A stretch of 64,000 nt of DNA from Hedera helix (GCA_947179155.2 OX359266.1:16756098-16820097), one strand, 5' to 3'; counted from the first letter of the stretch, positions 1 to 13,068 are shown. The notes: generated by a model from the letters alone, not told the origin. A program made the numbers and translations.

Positions 1-1375
1 CGTCACATTTGGGACACGTAAAATTTTTTCTGCTACAGTAACATTTTGCCCTGGCCACTTCAGACTTCGCTGGTTCCGAAGTCCTCTCGGCCCATGAACA
101 GTACACTGCGCCCCGACACAGTGTTCAGCATAAAACACTACGCCTCAACGTAGTGCCTCTACATCAGACTTTTCTGATTTTTATTGCCACTTCGCTGATA
201 TTTAAGTCCTTCAATATGCATCTAATTAAGTCCAAATTTGGAACAGTACTAGATCTTATTACCTAGTATTTTACAAAAAATTTACTTGCCTCATTTGACT
301 TCTCAAAATCAGTGAAACACTAGCCTGTAGGATGACGTTTAAACTTGTTTTCAACCTTAAAACCAAATTTAACAACTTTGTGATTTTTGGCCATTTACTT
401 TAAAACTTCATTCTAACACTCAATAAAGTTCATATACGTCATACGTGACATGTACAAACTTTTAAAACCATAAAACTTCGCATAAGGCGATATTTGTCCG
501 TTAAAATCCATTTAGGGTCGAAACGATCAATTTCGATCGTTCGAATCGCCTTTTCATTCAAATTTCAATCTGTTGATTTTCAAATCAACCTAAACACGTG
601 TATTTACACAAAATTAGGTCATTTGACTTCATTTCACCTTTAGTCCTTCAAAATTTCCAAAAATCACCCTTTAGTGTCATTTTCAATAACTTTGTAAACT
701 TTTCAAATTTCAAAACTAAACTTAACTCGATATCTTAAACTCAACACACATACACATTTAACCACTTTGTGTAATCACATAACTTTGACATGCACCTTCT
801 AATACACTTTACAGATTATAATTCGATTTAATTACAAATCATAGCCTAATATTGAACTTTACTTTCACATATCATGCTTCTCAACCATTTGTGATTCTTT
901 GAAGCTATTTAGTATAAAATTCCTCATGCTTCAAACATGTTCAACCTTCCTAGCTAGGTTTTCAACAAAAAATTCAACATATTACATATGATTAACCAAC
1001 AAATCATGGTTTTTAGCTTGAATAAACACATGATTCTCCATAAATCATGATTCCTATACTTTTAAACATTATCACGCTATCTTTTACACACATAAACCTC
1101 ATATATATATGTTCAACCTTATATATTAAGGTTTAACCATAAACTTCCAATTCTAGCCACCGTTTCTTACATAAATCATATATTTAACCACATATACATA
1201 CCCTGACATACATAACTTAAAGTTTCAATCTTAGAAAACTTTTATACATTCTTGTAGGCCCAACGTCTTTGCATAGAAAGCTTCCTCATAAAGAGAGCTT
1301 CATCTTTTTTTCTTGCTCTATAACCATTCAAGCATCCTAGCTTCACATATCAAGTTTTCTCCCTTTATATCCATG

Positions 1376-1419
<44 letters not shown>

Positions 1420-2887
1420 GAGCTCTAATTTTAGCAAACAAGAATGAGGAAGAAGAGCTCACTTTCTTGGTTTTATGAGATTAAACTCATATGTGGTTAA
1501 TTGCATATAACTATAGTTAAACTAACTAAGGGCATTTTGGTCATTTCATATAATTATTCAAGGACATTTTTATCATTTCAACTCTTGGGACACAACAGTC
1601 ATTAATTAATTTGTCAAGGATAATTTGGTCATTTTATCCTTTAGGACACAATGGTCATTAACTAGATTGTTGATGTCATTTTGGTAAAATCCAAATTTTG
1701 CTAGATTTTGATTTTCATGCCAATTTTCCATTTCCAAACCAACTTCGCTATTTCCTTTTGTTAATCCATTTTATGCTCGTTTAAATCGATTCTTCTTTCG
1801 ATCGACCGATTAGGTCACTCGCTTTCCGTCGTACTACATTGACATAAACTCATTTTACGACTTAAATAGTCATTTAATCGCCAATCGATTACATAACTTT
1901 CTTTTAACCATAAAATACATATCTCTCTCCTTACACACTTTCTTGGTTCCACATTTCATAAATTCTAAATATCGACATCTCCAATAATCAAAACGCTCAC
2001 TTTTTTGATAAATCACTTCCTCGAAAAGTGAACCGCGCTTGGATTATCAAAATCCATTATCTTTTTATCCTTTTATGCTCATATAGCCATTATACGACTT
2101 TTACTTTTTTGGTACATTACTTAGCACACATACGCCAATTCAAATTAGACTTGCACACTAACTTCCTCCTACTTACTTTCAGGGGTATTACCTTGTATAC
2201 ATAGACATCGTATAGATATTTACCTCATTACAATCAATTAAGATTAATTCCTTGGCAATTACATATATTCACATAACAAACTTTTAATATTCCGTTAATC
2301 CTTAATAGACCGATTAGGTCAAACTACTACTCCTTTATTCTCATACTTTTGTCTTTTCAGGCCTATTCATTAAGCTAGTTATTAATATACATAACTAAAG
2401 CATCAATTCACATATGCTTTCTTCATTTCCATAATTCTCTAACTTAACTTTTCTTTCTATATTCGATCACATATACATATACACATATTCAATCTATTAC
2501 CTGCTGACACATAACATCGTGTCTTATAATAATTCTATTCAAAGTACCATATTGTGGGCATTATAATTTATCCTTCTCTTTAATCAATCACATTGCCATT
2601 CATCCATCAGAATTTTATATTCATAATAATTTCATGATCTGTTACATTACTAATACATTTTAATAAATAACTGATCCTCGTAACATTCTATAGACCCTTA
2701 TTTATATTAAGAGTCCTTCTATATCATTTCAACCACACGGTCACTGCTATCACATTGATCACATAATAATTCATATTTAATTACTCTTACAACTTTCTGT
2801 CATTCAACACTAGGTTTTTAACCACTAACCTTTACTAAATTAGCCATAATCCTCATTTAGAAATCCTGTAAAATCCGGGATATCACA
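1..2887 (-). repeat. 3' LTR of element A (truncated by window start)
   Basis: Near-copy of 6175-6767 plus 24431-30840. The minus-strand LTR start (TGTGATATCCC) is at 2887 and the LTR runs left out of the window, so only the U3-side two thirds are seen. It contains a (TC)n tract and repeated phrases of the type GGGCATTTTGGTCATTTC at about 1527-1690. It lacks the roughly 30-bp segment at 29760 and the 499-bp duplication present in the other LTR. Confidence 0.85.
1379..1416. repeat. (TC)n microsatellite in the element A LTR
   Basis: About 19 TC units. The equivalent tract in the other LTR (about 25212-25236) is shorter and interrupted, as expected for slippage after insertion. On the LTR's own strand it is an (AG)n tract followed about 10 bases later by GATATAAAG, a possible TATA box. 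Confidence 0.9.
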
Positions 2888-2901
2888 TTCACCCCTCATT
2901 C
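2888..2901 (-). promoter_or_regulatory. Polypurine tract of element A
   Basis: Minus strand reads GAATGAGGGGTGAA directly against the 3' LTR start TGTGATATC, the expected position for the plus-strand DNA primer. Confidence 0.7.
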
Positions 2902-4736
2902 AAAAGATTTCATTCTCGAAATTACTGTATACTCATATCTTGCTCATTTGCAACATACACATCTCTTTGCATTCATTTAATCTCAACTAGGTTTTCAACT
3001 AACCTTTACATTCTCTCCTCTCTATACCCATCTTACCCCTTTCTAACATTTATTCAAAAAGATTGGAATGCCTTTTAGGAATCTTCACAATTGTTTAATA
3101 ATTGTGAAATAGTATGAATAAATAATAATAGCATTTCCATAAAACTTTTTCTTTTCAAAACAAACTTTTGCTTTTGCTGAGGGGTCACAAAGACCATGAA
3201 CACGTTAGGAATATTAACAATCACGAAGACCGAGAACATCCACGAGTCATAAATATCAAGAACATGAGTTACGACGCAACCACACTACTCTTTTTCCTTG
3301 GCCTATTGGTACGTTAGGTGATCAGCCTATTGTACCCTTTTTATTTTGCTTTTTAGGTTGAACCATATTAACCAACCCACATATCATATCCCCTTTTCAG
3401 GGTTGTTCACCTCAGACTTTAAAAACATTTTCCTTTATCCATTTCTGGATTTAAAACATTTACTCATTTCTTTAACAAAATGGTCTAGCCGAAACAAATG
3501 GCATAGACTCACATAATTAAATTGTTCATTCAATTTCATACTTAAACTTTTCAAGAATGCTGCCATTGGCTCAAAACTTGAACCTAAGAAAAAATCTTTT
3601 AAAAGGCTTCATAATACCACACTATCTTAACAGTACATTGAGAATTTGGTCATTCAAGACCTCTACCGTACCGTTATTGAAGTACGTTGAGAATTCTGCC
3701 ATTTTATCATTACACACCATATTCAATAGTATGACAATGATTTCATAAATACATTTTGAAGTTTTCAAATAACTTTGTCTAGCCGAATCAATTGGCATAG
3801 ACCATGAATCACGGAATTTTAAAAACTTTTTGATACTTGAACAAAACATTTCTGATGCACCAATGTGCGAGAATAAGCACATTTTAAAACATCGATGGTC
3901 TAGCATAGCTAGAAGAGTGGATTGTCTAGCTAATCCTAATCATCATTCCTTTGCTTCCTTTACTCATTACATAATAATTCTATCTCTTCCCTATTTTCTT
4001 AATCTTAGCCGATCTCTGAGAACTATATCTCTCAACTTATGACCATATTTTCTAACCCCACCCATGTTCATCAAACTTGTCACGCACTTGGGCTTAGGAA
4101 CTTACCACAATCATATGGTTTGAGGAGCTTGTCCTAGTCAGGCCAAAGTCGCTCATTCACTAAGGGGCTCCACCACACGATTATGAGTCACGAACTTACT
4201 ATATGTTTGGGTTTTCAGAACACACATAACCGATACCGAGACGTTGGATCTCCACTGATTATTATTATAGAAAGCCAAGTGGTCATGAAACCAAGTACAA
4301 ATTCCCGTCCATACAAAAAAGTGTACAACTCAGCCACTATCATGAGTCCTTAATGAAAAATCCCACTACCCTAACATTTCCTTAACCTTCCTTTACTTAG
4401 CTTTTCCTTACTTTGATATGAATTTCATTAATTCATATCTTACTATTCACGACTCATCAAGAGTCACTTTAATTCATATTTGACAGTTTACAACTCATGA
4501 AGAATCCCTTAATCTTATCTTATGATTTATGACTCATCAAGAGTCCCTTATCCTTGATCATTATGATCTCATAACCTTTTTACTATTTTTCAATATCTTA
4601 CTATTTCTCAAAACCTTATGAATTCTCAAAATTTATTTCTTTATTACTCAACTCCTCTAGAGTCCCTTTCTTTACTATTTCTTTCTTTCTCATAAAGGTC
4701 ACAACTTAAGGTACTCCTACCTAAGGCCTATAACTT

Positions 4737-4752
4737 GTTTGCTCTGATACCA
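4737..4752 (-). promoter_or_regulatory. Primer-binding site of element A (tRNA-Met)
   Basis: Minus strand reads TGGTATCAGAGCAAAC, the canonical plant initiator tRNA-Met site, two bases inside the LTR end TTACA at 4755. It fixes the orientation of element A as minus. Confidence 0.85.
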
Positions 4753-6762
4753 ACTGTAACGCACCCGAAATCCCTACGTTCTTAATTCTATCCATTCAAT
4801 TCTGGATTTTATAATCATTAATCTTAAAATTAAATTATATTATCCTCAATCATCTTCACGGCGATTTCGTGCATTAAAACATAACTTTTAACCTTTAAAG
4901 ACATTAATTGACCATAATGTGGTTCATAAATCTGTTTATTTATCTTACAATCATCATCTTGTCTCAGGATCGTAACGTTCACTTACTATTCATTAGAACC
5001 TAGGTCAAACATTTATTAACTTTGACTTAGTCTATTACAATTTCATAATCATATAATTTGTGATTCAACTTAACATCACATGTGAATATATTCATCATAT
5101 ATCTCTGTCATATATAAAACGCTGCTTACCTTATGCCTGCTCCTTATCTGATCTTGTTTACATACAATCATCCATCGTATCTATATACACACATGTATCT
5201 GTTTATACATATCTGTACCATATATAGGAGTTTATTACATATAAAACTCGATTACCAAATAATACCTTTGCCTTATTCCTTTACAACATTTCCCTGAATA
5301 ATACATACATGCACATCTACCTATATGAATTTATAAATCATTCATTCTTATTACAATCATGGTTTAATATTTAAAACCAAAATGTTTCATCACTTGCATC
5401 TGCACAACTTTTAATTTAACTGGTTTGCTTGCACGTTGCACAAATTATATATAACAAATTTTCTTCTCGCTTATCCGTACATTCATATTCCTTTACCTTA
5501 GCTTAACCGGAACATTCGGCCTTCTCGTACTTTACCTGAAATATTAGTTCATAGCAAGAGCGAGCACATAGGCTCAGTAAGTCAATTAGATAACACCTTT
5601 TATGCTTATAGTTTATATTCATGCGTTATGTATCCTCTACTTAACCATGCTATGCTTAATGGCACATATTCCACCTAACAGTTAATACACATAGTTGCAT
5701 GGAGTGCACATTTCAACTATCACATAGTTTATGTAGAACAATTAGTACACTTAAGTCTGAAAAACTTGTATGATTTGCATTTATCTTACACTTAACATTT
5801 ACTGCCTCGCGTGGCCTTCCTATTCTTTCATAACCGTCTTGTCGGTCTGCTTCTTCGAGCGCTATCTGTAAGCATTGCACTATATGCATCAATATAAGAT
5901 CATATAACTTTTTATAACTTGTCAAACTAAATTCATAAATATTAGACCCTTAGTCTCTATTCATTTCACATGTGATGTATTATACCTTATGTAGGTTAAT
6001 AATACATCATAACTCGTTCCTGCCTTTTAACATAACTCTTAACATACATTGGCTTAGCTTTAGGCATGTTATATTATACCATTTATCATTTCATTAGACG
6101 TTGTCACCCTTTATATTGGTCATTCTTTATCTATCTAGGGTTTACATAACTCATCTTTATCTTTCTATATCAAAACGTCACATTTTTGTCCACACTTAAA
6201 ATTTTTTCTTCTACAATAACATTTCGCCCTGACCGTTTCAGACTTCGCTGGCCATGTTGAACACTACGCCCTGACATAGTGTTCAGCACAAAACACTTCT
6301 CCTTGGCGCAGTGCCTCTGCATCAGACTTTTCTAATTTTTGTTGTCACTTTGCTGATTTTTAACTCCTTCAATATACATCTAATTAAGTCCAAATTTGGA
6401 ACAGTAATAGGTCTTATTACCTAGTATTTTACAAAAATTTTACTTGCTTCATTTGACTTCTCAAAATCAGTGAAACACTAGCCCGTAGGATGGCGTTTAA
6501 ACTCATTTTCAACATTAAAACCAAATTTACCAACTTTGTGATTTTTGGCTATTTGCTTTAAAACTTCATTCTAACACTTAATAAAATTCATATACGTCAT
6601 ATATGACATGCCCAAACTTTTAAAACCATAAAACGTCGCACAAGGCGATATTTGTCCGTTAAAATCCATTTAGGGTCGAAACGATCAATTTCAATCGTTC
6701 GAATCACCTTTTCATTCAAATTTCAATATGTTGATTTTCAAATCAACCTAAACACGTGTATT

Positions 6763-6767
6763 TACAT
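6763..6767. repeat. Target-site duplication of the Tat element (left; right copy 24431-24435)
   Basis: TACAT occurs immediately before the LTR start TGTAGACACCC and again immediately after the LTR end GTCGACA. Removing one copy plus 6768-24430 restores the element A LTR sequence without a gap. Confidence 0.95.
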
Positions 6768-9015
6768 TGTAGACACCCAAAATTTGCACCTGTGTGCTAA
6801 CCCCTGACAGGAGGGCAAAATCGTCATTTGACCTGATAAGCGAAAAGGAAGGTGGACCCTAACACGAAGCCACCCCAACGATTTACGGTCAAAGCCGCCA
6901 CAACGAACGACGAGCATCAGGTCACTTGAGGCAAGGCAAACAGTTGATCCAGAAGAACCTGACTTGATCACGACAGACGACTAATGCCCACTACGCTTAC
7001 AATGTTCGGGGGTCTCGCTCCCCGGTGGGCGAATGGCTGCCCAGCTCGCCGGTGAGCTGGCGGGGGTGGAAGGGGGCAGCGCCCCTAGAAGCCAAGCACA
7101 AAGAGCAATTTATACATCAGGTAACAGCCTTCCAAAATAATACCGCAGAAATTGGCGAATTAAGACCGCGTGGCACGAAAATCGAGAAAAACGAGCCGGA
7201 CAGCCGCGGATGCACCTGCGGCCACCGACAAACGGGATAGTGCGTGGCTCTAGGGCGGCACACGGCAGCCGAGGATTCGGCGCGGATGGCTAGAGAGCCC
7301 AGCCGCAGATGTACCTGCGGCCAGCCGCAGTTGCACCTGCGGCTGCCTGCGGAAGGCTATACATTGCCATTTCCACCCGAGAGCTCAAAGAAAAAAGAAG
7401 AGAAAAAAGGAAGAAAGAAATAGATTTTAGAGAGAGAAAGAGCGCGGGAGGAGAGAGAAGAGGTCGGTTCTTGGTGAGACTTCAGTGAAAAATTCATCTC
7501 CTCTTGCTAGTTAGTTGATTGTTCTTGTAGTGTTGTCTGATTCGTGAAATAAGAGGCTTTAATCGGCATTTTGCAAGGTGAAAAGGGTGTGTTCTTGGGC
7601 TTTCCTTTTATTGTTTGTATTGTTAGCATAATGTTGTGATTGGGTTATTTGATGTAGTTGTTGTTATGATGATGATGATGATCCGTGGATTAGGTGTTGT
7701 TAGCGAGGGTTCCATCGGAACGTAACTCCTCCTAACGCGCCGACGATATCCGTACGGTGATATATCGTTCGTTATGGTAATGAGTAGTTCGTAGTGTTGA
7801 ATTTGTGATATTTGAGTTATGTAATGTGATAGCAATGTTTAATCTTGTTAGATTTGGTTTAGTATTGGCTGTGCAGTGATTTGGGTGACTGTGAGCCTAG
7901 GGAGGAGATCCTCGTGATCGAATCCCGATGATGGATGTTTTGGTATATGTAATCCTGGTATAGGGTCCCTTGCTGTGTATTTGTAATATCGGGCCTTAAA
8001 GCGATACCAAATCGTGATCGGGTTAAGGCCCCGTAATAATAATAAAGTATGTGATTGTGGGTGTTTGGGGTTATTTAAATGGCTCACATGCCCATGGATA
8101 GCCCCGACACATTTTGAGTGCTTGTTGTGATTTACGACACAAAAATGGTTTTCCAAAATAAGGCAAATAATGAAGATTTTATAAAAAGGATCAAATTAGG
8201 ATATTAGACTCACGAGATTTAACGTTAAGAGTTTTGGCGAACTTTGATTTCGGTTTGATGAAAAGGCTCCAATGGATTTTGAAAAGTTCAAAAAATGATT
8301 TCATAAATATAAATGAACGTTTTCGTTGAACTTTGTGCATAGGGTGAAAGAGTTCTAGAAGTTGCCTTCATTTTATTCAATTTGTCATTAGAGGGCAATG
8401 TATAGTCTCGATACCTATTTGACAAAAGTTCACAAACTATTTTCTGAAAACGACACCTAATAAAAAACCCCATCGCTTTCGAAATTAAAATCAATCTTTA
8501 TTATAAAAAACGAAGCCTTATCAATCGGGTCGAAGGACGTCTAAAAACGCTTTCCCGATAAACACATTTGCCATATAAGAAATCCAAGCAAAATTCACCA
8601 CAAACATTCACCTAGACACGCACGCACACACACGCAATTCACACGTTTTAGGATTTAAAAGGATAGGAAAACATCAAGATTACGATAACTGTGTTTCACG
8701 AAAGTCGGGGGGTGCCTAACACCTTCCCCTCGCTTAAGCAAGCCCCCGAACTCTATGAATCTCGGTTTGTGGACCAATTAACTCGGAGTCACATATGAGC
8801 CAGCGATTACGAAAACTAAATTCGGATGAGTTGGTACATTCATTTCACATATACCAACTGACGACTCTGGTCAATTGGCTCATAAAGAAATAGATCTTTC
8901 AAAACCCGTCGACATTAAGCCGACCCTTTTCAAAATCACATTTAATTCAAAAGGCTAAAATTGGAAAGGGCTTTTAATAATAAAAAACGAAGCGACGAAA
9001 ATCCCGGCGTCGACA
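6768..9015 (+). repeat. 5' LTR of the Tat element
   Basis: Begins TGTAGACACCC and ends GTCGACA. It is GC-richer than its surroundings. It contains clustered near-palindromes (7201-7355), a purine-rich stretch (about 7385-7460) and a terminal segment rich in cytosine-poor A/T runs. The minus-strand 102-codon frame at 8156-7848 is repeated in the other LTR simply because the LTRs are copies. Confidence 0.95.
7201..7355. repeat. GC-rich near-palindrome cluster in the Tat LTR
   Basis: Three copies of a motif close to GCCGCAGATGCACCTGCGGC, which nearly equals its own reverse complement, lie within about 150 bases. The same cluster is at 22617-22771 in the 3' LTR, and two more copies lie at 21341-21383 upstream of the antisense genes. 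Confidence 0.8.
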
Positions 9016-9017
9016 GC

Positions 9018-9036
9018 TGGCGACTCCGCTGGGGAC
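9018..9036 (+). promoter_or_regulatory. Primer-binding site of the Tat element (tRNA-Arg type)
   Basis: TGGCGACTCCGCTGGGGAC starts two bases after the LTR end. It is complementary to the 3' end of a plant tRNA-Arg as I remember it (CCCCAGYGGAGTCG plus CCA). This primer type is the one described for Tat/Ogre elements. Confidence 0.85.
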
Positions 9037-9799
9037 AGTAGAGGGCTTAAGCCGCATTTAAAATCTCGATGTTTTCCTATCCTTTAAAGAATCTAAAAAT
9101 GTGTAGTTGTGTTACTTGCGTTGATTTATCTTTTGGTGTATGTGAATGGTGTGATTGCGTTTTCTTTTCAAAGTCTTTAATTTATTAGCATCATATGCAT
9201 ACGGTGAGTAACGATGAATGAATGATGAATGCATGTTGAGCAGTTCCTCCTCCCGAGGCAAACCCGTCGGATGTGGATTACTGGACTCAAAGGGGTGCTC
9301 CCCGGCGAGGCTCAGGAAAAGCATCCACTCAGATCCAATCTAATTGAAAGATCGGATTTATTCCCTTCTAGTATGTTGCGAAGATCTGGGAACCTTCATG
9401 CCAAAAAGCCCGCGAGAGTAACTTAGGGTAGGTCGGCCTCAGATAAACCCGACGCGTGGAAAGTCTATTCATGCCTTTTTTCGTTTCACGCACCTAATGT
9501 CATACTTTAATCAAATCATTTTGTGCCTCCAATTTTGTCAAAATAAAAGTATTAACCTCTGTTTTACAGGGACAGCTGAGAGAGCATCATAATTGCATAT
9601 TGACATACATTGGTTAAAATAAAGGAATACTAACAATGTTTTGTAGGAAAAGATTACAAAACGCAAAAACACAAAAAATATTTGCTTTAGCATGCATCCA
9701 CCAGTGTCATTTCCCGGAACTAAACTTGGTTTGTTTATTCATAGGATTGCTCCCCAAACTCGTCTCCGATCTAAGAAAGCCAGAGAGTCAACAGTCGAA
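9037..9799 (+). other. Tat leader between PBS and gag
   Basis: No long frame and no recognisable protein. It would contain the packaging signal. Unlike classical Ogre elements there is no room for a large ORF1 before gag. Confidence 0.6.
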
Positions 9800-11836
9800 A
9801 TGGCTGAGAACCCCAATCCTAACCCAGCTCCCGTATCTCGGGAAGAATTTGACGCTGTGAGAAACCAAATGACAGAGCTGACCATATTGCTGAAAGAGCA
9901 TTTTAAGCTAAAATCAGGGCCACAACCCAGGACCAGCCGGGGCCATCATCTCAAGGGAACGGACTGATCCCAGAAACTCCAAAAGTGGAACCGCCAAAGC
10001 AAGTTATTATCATCCCAGAGGATGAGGTTGCCAGTAGTGTTAGCAAAAAGATAAAGCAGATGGAAGAGGCCATCAAAACTATGAAGGGGATCGGGTCATA
10101 TGGCAGTGTTAACTACTCCGATTTGTGCATCTTTCCGGGAACCAGATATCCCGAGAAGTTCAAACTCCCCGAATTTGAAAAGTATAACGGGTCAGGGGAT
10201 CCTTACACACATTTGAAAGTATACATCGGAGAGCTAGGGGATATGCTGAGGACGAATCATTGAGAATGCAACTGTTCCAGAAAAGCCTGACAGGGGAGGC
10301 TAGGACATGGTATGCAAGATTGGATAATGCTAAGATTCACAATTGGGAGGAGTTGGCCCACACCTTCCTAATGCAATACAACTTTCAATCCCAGATGGCC
10401 CCGGACCGATACCAGATGACGAAAATCAAGAAGCAGATCAATGAATCCTTCAGAGACTACACCCAACGGTGGAGGAGAATGGCGACCCAAGTGAACCCAC
10501 CCATGAATGAGGCAGAGATGGTTATGTCATTCATCGATATCTAAGAGGCCCCTTACTATGAAAGGGTGATAGCGGGGATAGGGAAGCCTTTTGCGGAGAT
10601 GATCAAACATGGGGAGATGGCTGAGATGGGTTTAAAGTCTGGGAAAATCCGAGACTTCACAGCTCTCGAGGCTGTTGCTGAGCGAATCCAGAATGGAAAC
10701 TATGGCAGTTCTTCCCGGAAACCCCAGAAGAGGAAAGAAGAGGATGTGTCCCTGGTTTTGCAAGGGCTATCTGGGAAGGCAATAACCAGCCCTCCGATCT
10801 GTATGCAAAGAAATGAGGCCCCGCGTCCGTCAAATTTCAACAATTAAAGGTATGAGGGGCGCAGGAAATTCGAAAAGCCACAAGAGAGGGAGTTCACCCC
10901 ATTAGGGGATTCATTGGAACAAATATTGGCCATGTTGGTCAGCCAGAAAAAGATTACAGAGCTGACACCTCCATCGGACCCGAAGGGCAAGAGATATGAC
11001 CCTAGCAAGAGATGCGCCTATCACTCGGCATCCCCCGGACATGATACCCAGGAGTGCTGGTCGCTAAAACACAAGATCCAGAACATGATTGACAGCGGAG
11101 AAATCGTGGTGGAACAACCAGAACCCCCGAATGTGAAGGCCAACCCTCTTCCCGAGCATAATGGGGGAGGCGTAAACTTAGTGGAAACCAGTGGGGCGGA
11201 AAGCCCCTCGAAATTAAAATACATAAGGAAGATAGAAGAAGAGATTGCTATGACCAATGCCCAGGAGGGTGCGCAAAAGGAGCCTATCAAGTTGGTTGGG
11301 GTAATTCAAGGGACCAAAAAAGAGCCTATCCGGTTGACGGCCCCAAGACCCCTTGTTGTAACAGCTAGGTCACAATTGCCAATCACCAATCTGAAAACTG
11401 TTCCGTTGAATTACGGGGGGAAGACCGAGGAGGAGGCCAGTTGTGCATCAGTCAGCTCTAAGGGAAATCCATTGTATTTACCAAGGCAGGTTTTTGAGAA
11501 CACGAAAAAGGAAAACGGGAAAATATCGGAGGAAAAAGCATTGGAGTTTTGGGAGAAAATGAATCGCGACAACGCAAATGTGGTTAAGGCGCTGGAGGTG
11601 CAACCACCCCTGACATCCATCTTGGACCTGGTATTGGCGTCCCATGATCATCATCAGATATTAAGCAAAGTCCTGGAAGAGGCTCATGTCCCCAAGTCAA
11701 TTAATACAGAGAGATTTGGCCAATTGGTGGGCCACCTGTTGGACAGCAACGTAATCTCGTTCACCGACGACGACATCCCTGAAGAAGGAAGGGGCACCGG
11801 AGGCCGTTACACATTGCGGTCATCTCATCCGGGTAT
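9800..11836 (+). pseudogene. gag: Tat gag (frameshifted and with two nonsense codons)
   Basis: Structural capsid/nucleocapsid protein. The start chosen is ATG 9800 (MAENPNPNPAPVSREEF). The reading moves from frame 9800-9967 to 9985-10263 (shift near 9910-9930), then to 10260 onward (shift near 10256). It is cut by TAA at 10542 and TAA at 10845, and shifts again near 11800 before the protease. The capsid core includes LFQKSLTGEARTWYARLD and a following block around NWEELAHTFLMQYN, typical of the retrotransposon gag family. A nucleocapsid-like zinc motif (CAYHSASPGHDTQECW, about 11014-11061) has the modified spacing common in Tat gags. The C-terminal 308-codon frame (10914-11840) is acidic/linker-like. 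As it stands it cannot give a full Gag. Confidence 0.85.
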
Positions 11837-12694
11837 GTGATGAACGGAGTCTTGATTGATGGTGGGTCGGCCCTGAATATTTGCCCATATAGTACTCTGG
11901 AGAAGATGAAAATCAACCCTAAGCGCCTGCGGGCCAGCCAAGTGGTGGTGAGGGCGTTTGACGGATCTAGAAAGGATACAGTTGGAGAGATTGAGCTACC
12001 AGTGGAGATCGGGCCTTACACTTTTGATATTTCCTTCCAGGTGCTAGATATCACTACCAGTTATAACATGTTACTAGGGAGGCCCTGGATTTATATGGCA
12101 GGGGCAGTTCCCTCCACCCTGCATCAACAAATAAAGTTCATCGTTGAGGGGCACTTGGTAACAATTGCAGCAGAACCTAATCACCCTGTTCCCTCTGTAA
12201 AAGGCATGTCTGTGATCCATGTAGACGAATCGGCCGAACCAATCAGCTATCAGGCGTTTGAAATTAGCACCCCTCAGTACAAGCAGTTGGGAGCTCCGAA
12301 TTTAAAGCCTAAAATGTCTCCTGAGCTCACCTTCGTTGCCTGGGAAATGATGGCGATGAATTTCCAGCCGGGGCAAGGGCTAGGCAAGAACGGTCAAGGA
12401 ATAACCGAACCCATCAAAATACCAGTGCAGTCGGGCAAGGCGGGGTTAGGATATCACAGAGGTGCAAGGTCGAAGAACTCATACCAGAAAATTCCCATTC
12501 GGATAACCGGAGTCCCGATCCCGAGAGCCAAAAATGAACACTCCCCGAAGACAGTCAAGCCTGCATCTGAAGCAGAGGTTAAGGTGGAGGCTCCCCCAGC
12601 CAAGGGATTGGTCCAGCAGAGGGAATTCTTGCAGGAAATCCTGGAGCAGTTTGAGAAAAAGTGCCATCTCCCGGGGCAATCAGGCCCTAATTAA
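11837..12694 (+). CDS. pro: Tat aspartic protease with G-patch domain
   Basis: Matures the polyprotein. The active-site segment VLIDGGSALNIC (near residues 5-16) carries DGG in place of the common D(S/T)G, a variant I associate with Tat proteases; MLLGRPWIYMAG (near 87-98) is the conserved C-terminal flap/GRPW block. Residues about 170-212 form a G-patch (FQPGQGLGKNGQGI...GLGY), an RNA-binding glycine-rich domain placed after protease as in betaretroviruses. The frame is open upstream to about 11800, where it is displaced from gag by one base, so the GTG at 11837 is only the frame limit, not a real start. TAA at 12692 is followed in the same frame by a further 61 codons to TGA 12878, so the original protein was probably longer. 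Confidence 0.85.
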   Translation: MMNGVLIDGGSALNICPYSTLEKMKINPKRLRASQVVVRAFDGSRKDTVGEIELPVEIGPYTFDISFQVLDITTSYNMLLGRPWIYMAGAVPSTLHQQIKFIVEGHLVTIAAEPNHPVPSVKGMSVIHVDESAEPISYQAFEISTPQYKQLGAPNLKPKMSPELTFVAWEMMAMNFQPGQGLGKNGQGITEPIKIPVQSGKAGLGYHRGARSKNSYQKIPIRITGVPIPRAKNEHSPKTVKPASEAEVKVEAPPAKGLVQQREFLQEILEQFEKKCHLPGQSGPN

Positions 12695-12880
12695 AAGGGA
12701 AAGGAGAAGATGACTGAGGGCAAGCAGATCATGCCATTTATCAATTGGGCCGAGTTAGAAGTGCCCGAGGAAAGTGTAAATGAAAGCCGAAGCCAAGTCG
12801 CCGCAATCATTGAAGAGGTGCCAGATACAGAGATCCCCTCCATCACTAGCTCTAAAACCGAAGTGATCCCTAAGAATTGA

Positions 12881-13068
12881 ACCGTGCAGCCTGTAATATC
12901 CAGAAAAGGGTAAATGCGGGAGTGTCCAGAAATCCCATCCAGTAGGGGGATCAAGGGGTTTTTAAAATGGTGTTTTTGTTTTATGTATCTGCACGTCTAT
13001 TTCATATTTTGTCATGATTATTGAGAAGGAAGTCATGTACTTAATGTTTATATATATGACAAATATTT
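12881..13068 (+). other. Putative pro-RT intron region
   Basis: Stop-rich, T-rich segment between protease and RT. Possible 5' splice site AAAGG/GTAAATG near 12909 and 3' splice site in TTTTTGTTTCATGTCAAG near 13083, after a pyrimidine-rich tract. Ogre/Tat elements are known to splice out an intron between pro and RT; that this is one here is inference from position and composition. Confidence 0.45.

Larger units (their letters stand above)
2888..4754 (-). other. Internal region of element A, no coding capacity seen
   Basis: This 1.87-kb stretch holds only short, stop-rich frames; the longest (3906 to 3622, minus) has no retroelement motif. It contains short recurring phrases: GTCTAGCCGAA at about 3483 and 3777, and GACTCATCAAGAGTC with variants at about 4449-4545. 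The lack of gag and pol between complete-looking LTR, PBS and PPT signals marks a LARD-like non-autonomous structure. Confidence 0.65.

Noticed and set aside
4741..4752. TGGTATCAGAGC-like sites here, at 34014, 48720 and 58113 as parts of tRNA genes
   Set aside because: Only the 3' acceptor-complementary 12-16 bases are present; these are primer-binding sites. No cloverleaf could be drawn around them.
7848..8156. 102-codon minus-strand frame, almost identical at 23263-23571
   Set aside because: The two copies are at equivalent positions of the two Tat LTRs, so their similarity comes from LTR duplication and says nothing about coding.
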